A DNA stretch of 64,000 bases from NCBI GenBank assembly GCA_002317175.1, contig DCJA01000023.1:134409-198408 (forward strand), given 5' to 3'. Position 1 is the first letter of the stretch, and each line of letters starts with the position of its first letter. Below the pieces are notes generated by a model, which saw only the letters and a list, made by a program, of their open reading frames with translations, did not search any database and was not told where the DNA came from. The position numbers were made by a program, and so were the translations under genes. Positions 60,540 to 64,000 of the stretch are shown in pieces. The DNA comes from Lachnospiraceae bacterium UBA1712 (GTDB taxonomy: Bacteria > Bacillota > Clostridia > Lachnospirales > Lachnospiraceae).

Positions 60540-61792
60540 TGACGATGTTGTATGAGAACTTCAGACTTGCTTTATTTAGTCTGAAAGCTAATAAAATGCG
60601 AGCGTTGTTAACTATGCTCGGTATTATAATTGGTATATCTTCTGTAATCGCCATTATGACGGTAGGAGATTCGCTTTCATCCACACTTACAACCACGATG
60701 GAAGGTTTCGGCGCCAATAATATTGAGGTGTATCTGGATTATCGCCCTGACTATGATGGGGAAAACTATTATGAATATGATGATCTGATGACCAGAGATA
60801 TGATAGAAGAACTGGCGAAAAAGTTTGATGGCAAGATTAAGGCTATTTCTGTTGTGTGCAGCCTTGGTGATGCGCAGGTGACCAATGGAAAGAAGACTGC
60901 CAAGGTAAATGTTTCTGGTTATACGGCTGGCTCATTTTACCTCAACAATGTCAAACTGGTTAAAGGAAGATTCTTTAAAGAGGTTGAGAACTCGGCAGCA
61001 AGCAAGGTGTGTATTGTCTCCGACAAATATGTGGATACCATGTTTGGAGGGAATAAGAAGGAGGCCATAGGCTCCTCTGTTCCACTGGAAATCAATGGCA
61101 AATCCTATAAGTTTACGATAGTAGGTATATATGAGTACCAGGACGCATTTGCTGGACTTGGTATGAGCTCTGGTGACAATGTCAGAACCAATATGTATAT
61201 ACCTTACAAAACTGCTGAAGTTATGAGCCATGATAATTACATATTCTATTTTGACTTTATGGCTGAACAGGGAATTGAGCAGGAACAGCTCATTAAGGAA
61301 GTAGATGCTTTCTTTGAGAAGAATTATTATGGCAACAATGAGAGAATCTATGCTCATTGCTATTCAATGTCAAGCATGCTTGAAGAGGTGCAGTCTATGC
61401 TTAGTGCAGTTACACTGGGTATCTCGCTTATAGCTGGTATTGCACTCCTGGTTGGTGGAATAGGCGTTATGAACATTATGCTGGTATCCATTACAGAGCG
61501 AACTCGAGAAATCGGTACAAGAAAAGCGCTTGGTGCACCAAACAGTTCTATAAGAATTCAGTTCATTGTAGAATCAGTGGTTATTTGTGTAATCGGTGGC
61601 ATTATAGGAATGATTCTTGGCTGTGCGCTTGGTATGACGGCTGCAGCACTTTTGAAATGTTCAGTTGCACCTTCAATTGAGGGTATTATTATTTCGATTA
61701 CTTTCTCAATGGCAATCGGTTTGTTCTTTGGGTATTATCCTGCCAACAAGGCAGCAAAAATGGATCCAATTGAAGCGCTTAGATATGAATAG
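60539..61792 (+). CDS. MacB-like ABC transporter permease (FtsX type)
   Basis: A 417-residue protein: membrane helix 1 (about 20-40), extracytoplasmic MacB core domain (about 45-275), then three membrane helices (about 290-315, 345-370, 380-400). Conserved parts include KMRALLTMLGIIIGISSVIA, GGIGVMNIMLVSITERTREIG and the end KAAKMDPIEALRYE. Third gene of the MacAB-like operon; terminator follows. Confidence 0.93.
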   Translation: MTMLYENFRLALFSLKANKMRALLTMLGIIIGISSVIAIMTVGDSLSSTLTTTMEGFGANNIEVYLDYRPDYDGENYYEYDDLMTRDMIEELAKKFDGKIKAISVVCSLGDAQVTNGKKTAKVNVSGYTAGSFYLNNVKLVKGRFFKEVENSAASKVCIVSDKYVDTMFGGNKKEAIGSSVPLEINGKSYKFTIVGIYEYQDAFAGLGMSSGDNVRTNMYIPYKTAEVMSHDNYIFYFDFMAEQGIEQEQLIKEVDAFFEKNYYGNNERIYAHCYSMSSMLEEVQSMLSAVTLGISLIAGIALLVGGIGVMNIMLVSITERTREIGTRKALGAPNSSIRIQFIVESVVICVIGGIIGMILGCALGMTAAALLKCSVAPSIEGIIISITFSMAIGLFFGYYPANKAAKMDPIEALRYE

Positions 61793-61823
61793 TAATATCT
61801 ACAGATCTAACTAATACAAATAT

Positions 61824-61855
61824 AGCCTGTCGGATATTTGCCGACAGGCTTTTTT
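61824..61855 (+). terminator. Terminator of the MacAB-like operon
   Basis: AGCCTGTCGG pairs perfectly with CCGACAGGCT, 7-nt loop, then TTTTT. Confidence 0.92.
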
Positions 61856-61904
61856 GTGCTATAATCAAATATTGGGTATGTGTACCCGAAAGGAAACACA
61901 ATAT

Positions 61905-62387
61905 ATGGAATTTGAATTTGATGTTAAGATGACAAGTTCAGCCCTGTATGACTACAATATGCACCACGCATATACCAGTGCATCAGGCCTGCTTGGAACT
62001 GCGGTTGGAATCCTTCTTATCGTTGGGTTTACACAGAATACAGATTATATAGCCATGCTTGTAGCTGGACTTATTATTCTCCTTTACATGCCAATCACAT
62101 TGTACACACGTGCAAAGAAGCAGATGCTTCTCAATCCTGCATTTAAAAATGCGATTCATTACAAGATGAATGATGAAGGTGTGACAGTATCCAATGGAGA
62201 TGAAGAGATGACGCTTGAGTGGTCAAGTATGTATAAGGCTTATTCGACCAATCAGAGCATTATTCTTGCGACCAGCAGGATTAACGCATGGATATTTCCA
62301 AAGAAGGATCTGGGAGAAGACAGATACCAGCTCATTGAGATGATTAGTACCCATATGTCTCCAGGCAAAATCAGGATAAAGCAGTAA
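61905..62387 (+). CDS. YcxB-like membrane protein
   Basis: A 160-residue protein with two adjacent membrane helices (about 27-45 and 48-68) and a C-terminal beta domain (about 85-155) with EWSSMYKAYSTNQSIIL and FPKKDL, the layout of YcxB/YxeP-like small membrane proteins of unknown role. ATG 61905 follows AAAGGAAA; the in-frame ATG at 61854 lies within the upstream terminator. It is 4 nt before tsaE and may be co-transcribed with it. Confidence 0.75.
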   Translation: MEFEFDVKMTSSALYDYNMHHAYTSASGLLGTAVGILLIVGFTQNTDYIAMLVAGLIILLYMPITLYTRAKKQMLLNPAFKNAIHYKMNDEGVTVSNGDEEMTLEWSSMYKAYSTNQSIILATSRINAWIFPKKDLGEDRYQLIEMISTHMSPGKIRIKQ

Positions 62388-62391
62388 AGAT

Positions 62392-62835
62392 ATGAACAAA
62401 GATGTTGAGATAATAGAATCTAATAGTGAATCAGATACATACCAGCTTGGTATAAAGATTGGTGAGAGTGCCCAGTCGGGAGATGTGTTTACGCTCATAG
62501 GTGATCTTGGCGTGGGCAAGACTGTGTTTACCCAGGGACTTGCCAAAGGACTGGGAATAGAGGAGAGTATATGCTCTCCAACATTTACCATTGTACAGGT
62601 ATATGATGAGGGACGACTTCCTTTTTATCATTTTGATGTCTATCGTATTGGCGATGTCAGTGAAATGGATGAGATTGGATATGAGGAGTATGTATTTGGC
62701 GATGGCGTGAGTCTTATTGAATGGGCAAACCTGATTGAAGAGATACTGCCGGATACATATACAAGGATAGAGATAAGCAAGGATCTTACCAAAGGCTTTG
62801 ATTACAGGAAGATAGAGATTAGCCATATAGCTTAA
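62392..62835 (+). CDS. tsaE: tRNA threonylcarbamoyladenosine biosynthesis ATPase TsaE
   Basis: A 147-residue P-loop ATPase with Walker A GDLGVGKT (about 41-48), SPTFTIVQVYDEGRLPFYHFDVYRI and the EWANLIEEILP region of TsaE. It supports t6A37 formation in tRNA together with TsaB and TsaD. Followed by tsaB and rimI in the usual order. Confidence 0.95.
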   Translation: MNKDVEIIESNSESDTYQLGIKIGESAQSGDVFTLIGDLGVGKTVFTQGLAKGLGIEESICSPTFTIVQVYDEGRLPFYHFDVYRIGDVSEMDEIGYEEYVFGDGVSLIEWANLIEEILPDTYTRIEISKDLTKGFDYRKIEISHIA

Positions 62836-62847
62836 GACGGAGTAGTT

Positions 62848-63567
62848 ATGAAAATACTTGGATTTGATTCTTCGGGAATGGCGGGAAGTGTTGCGGTTGT
62901 TGAAGATGGAATAACAAAAGCTGAATATATCATTAATAACAAGAAGACTCATTCGCAGACACTGCTTCCTATGCTGGATGACATTTCTAAGATGCTGGGT
63001 GAGGATCTGAGCGATGTGGATGCAGTGGCCATATCTGCAGGCCCTGGTTCATTTACCGGATTAAGAATTGGTTCGGCGGCAGTTAAAGGACTTGCCATGG
63101 CATGGAACAAGCCAGTTGTAAGTATACCCACAGTGGATGGACTGGCATATGGCATGTGGGGACATGATCGTGTAATATGTCCGCTTATGGATGCCAGACG
63201 CAATCAGACATATACGGGCCTGTATGAGTTTGTATATGAGGATGAATATGTAATGAAGACAATTCTTGCCCAGTGTGCAGTAGCTTTGGACGAGATTATT
63301 GATAAGATTAATGAAATAGGAAAGGCAGTTACCTTCTTAGGTGACGGTGTTCCAGTTTTTGAAGAACAGATAAAGGAAAAATGCAAAGTGGATTACTCAT
63401 TTGCACCAGCTTTTGCTAATCGACAGAGAGCTTCTGTAATAGCGACTCTGGCAGAACAGTATTACAAAGAGGGCAGGATTGAGACAGCTACGGAGCATGC
63501 ACCAGATTATCTGAGACTTTCTCAGGCAGAGAGAGAAAGAATGGAGCAGAATAGTGCTAATTCGTAA
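62848..63567 (+). CDS. tsaB: tRNA threonylcarbamoyladenosine biosynthesis protein TsaB
   Basis: A 239-residue ASKHA-fold protein: ILGFDSSGMAGSVAVVEDG, HSQTLLPMLDDI, AISAGPGSFTGLRIGSAAVKGLA and the metal-lacking TsaB type of C-terminal half. It scaffolds the TsaD-TsaB dimer. It lies 12 nt after tsaE and overlaps rimI by 14 nt. tsaD is not in the window. Confidence 0.95.
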   Translation: MKILGFDSSGMAGSVAVVEDGITKAEYIINNKKTHSQTLLPMLDDISKMLGEDLSDVDAVAISAGPGSFTGLRIGSAAVKGLAMAWNKPVVSIPTVDGLAYGMWGHDRVICPLMDARRNQTYTGLYEFVYEDEYVMKTILAQCAVALDEIIDKINEIGKAVTFLGDGVPVFEEQIKEKCKVDYSFAPAFANRQRASVIATLAEQYYKEGRIETATEHAPDYLRLSQAERERMEQNSANS

Positions 63568-63997
63568 GATGACCGAGGAAGATCTTGATCAGGTAGCTGA
63601 GCTTGAAGCTCAGAATTTTTCACTTCCCTGGAGTAGAGATTCCTTTAGAGAGATAATGAATAACCCGTCTGCTTTATATATGCTGGCAGTAGAGGATGAC
63701 CAGGTAATCGGAACCTGTGGAATAATAACTGCAGTAGGCGAGGGAGATATCTGTAATGTGGTAACTGATGAAAGCTACCGAGGCAAAGGAGTTGGATACG
63801 AACTGGTGTCTACAGTGATGCAACGGGCGGCTGAAGAGCTAAATGTTACTGATTACACATTGGAAGTCAGAGTGAGCAACGTGGCAGCAATAGGACTGTA
63901 CAAGAAGCTTGGCTTTGAAGAGGCTGGCGTGAGACCAAGGTTTTATGAAAAGCCTGTGGAAGATGCTCTGATTATGTGGAAACGACCTAAACAATAA
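63554..63997 (+). CDS. rimI: Ribosomal protein S18 alanine N-acetyltransferase RimI
   Basis: A 147-residue GNAT acetyltransferase: RKMTEEDLDQVAELEAQNFSLPWS, acetyl-CoA motif VVTDESYRGKGVGYELV, and the RimI end VSNVAAIGLYKKLGFEEAGVRPRFYEKPVEDALIMW split over two strands. GTG 63554 is the start, overlapping tsaB. It acetylates the N-terminal alanine of S18; the family often follows tsaB. Stop is 3 nt before the window end. Confidence 0.93.
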   Translation: MLIRKMTEEDLDQVAELEAQNFSLPWSRDSFREIMNNPSALYMLAVEDDQVIGTCGIITAVGEGDICNVVTDESYRGKGVGYELVSTVMQRAAEELNVTDYTLEVRVSNVAAIGLYKKLGFEEAGVRPRFYEKPVEDALIMWKRPKQ

Positions 63998-64000
63998 GAG

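Overview
The window is a stretch of chromosome from a low-GC, Gram-positive anaerobe of the Clostridia, most likely Lachnospiraceae (Butyrivibrio/Pseudobutyrivibrio-like). The evidence is strong AAGGAGG ribosome sites, TTGACA-N17-TATAAT-type promoters, ferredoxin-linked indolepyruvate oxidoreductase, rubrerythrin, several c-di-GMP proteins, GntR/YtrA-ABC modules and a DUF5717/DUF5716-type gene cluster. Genus is an inference. No rRNA, tRNA, CRISPR array, transposase or phage gene was seen. Almost everything is on the + strand; the only - strand genes are a DtxR regulator, an SGNH hydrolase and an ECF transporter S component.

Layout. 1-240: end of a GH43-like glycosidase. 0.3-7.9 kb: two independent GntR-ABC transporter modules, each with a consensus promoter overlapping a perfect palindrome; the second ends in a CPBP membrane protease. 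8.0-16.7 kb: a BmrCD-like heterodimeric drug exporter behind a roughly 300-nt leader with two small ORFs and two terminator-like hairpins, then a second ABC exporter pair and a DMT transporter. 16.8-21.3 kb: rubrerythrin, a Gfo/Idh/MocA oxidoreductase, a DtxR repressor divergent from an orphan FeoB-associated Cys-rich peptide, and two RNA-modifying enzymes. 21.4-27.4 kb: iorAB, a radical SAM/SPASM enzyme, a membrane protein ending in a Cys-Ala repeat, and a PrsA-like lipoprotein foldase. 27.4-29.8 kb: htpG behind a perfect CIRCE box. 29.9-36.8 kb: an uncharacterised four-gene cluster (giant DUF5717-like protein, Hsp70/actin-like DUF5716 protein, TPR protein, coiled-coil membrane protein). 36.9-42 kb: polar amino-acid ABC importer, purC, purB. 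42-48.6 kb: GGDEF/EAL protein, SEC-C protein, phosphatase, VanZ protein, TetR regulator. 48.7-52.5 kb: purL. 52.7-57.6 kb: SGNH hydrolase, azlCD with an HD-GYP protein, RibU-like S component. 57.9-61.8 kb: MacAB-like efflux system. 61.9-64 kb: YcxB-like protein, then tsaE-tsaB-rimI.

The most striking signals outside ordinary genes are: (1) a 126-135-nt structured element present three times (10087-10216, 27596-27730, and 40321-40446 on the opposite strand), with a conserved core, a tandem G.A internal loop and compensatory base changes; (2) the two-ORF, two-hairpin leader before the BmrCD-like exporter; (3) the radical SAM gene overlapping a gene for a membrane protein whose cytoplasmic tail is Ser-Cys followed by alternating Ala-Cys; (4) the DUF5717/5716 cluster; (5) four 23-bp tandem repeats plus a DtxR-type palindrome in the iron-regulator intergenic region. 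All functions are assigned from motifs read by eye; no database search was possible.
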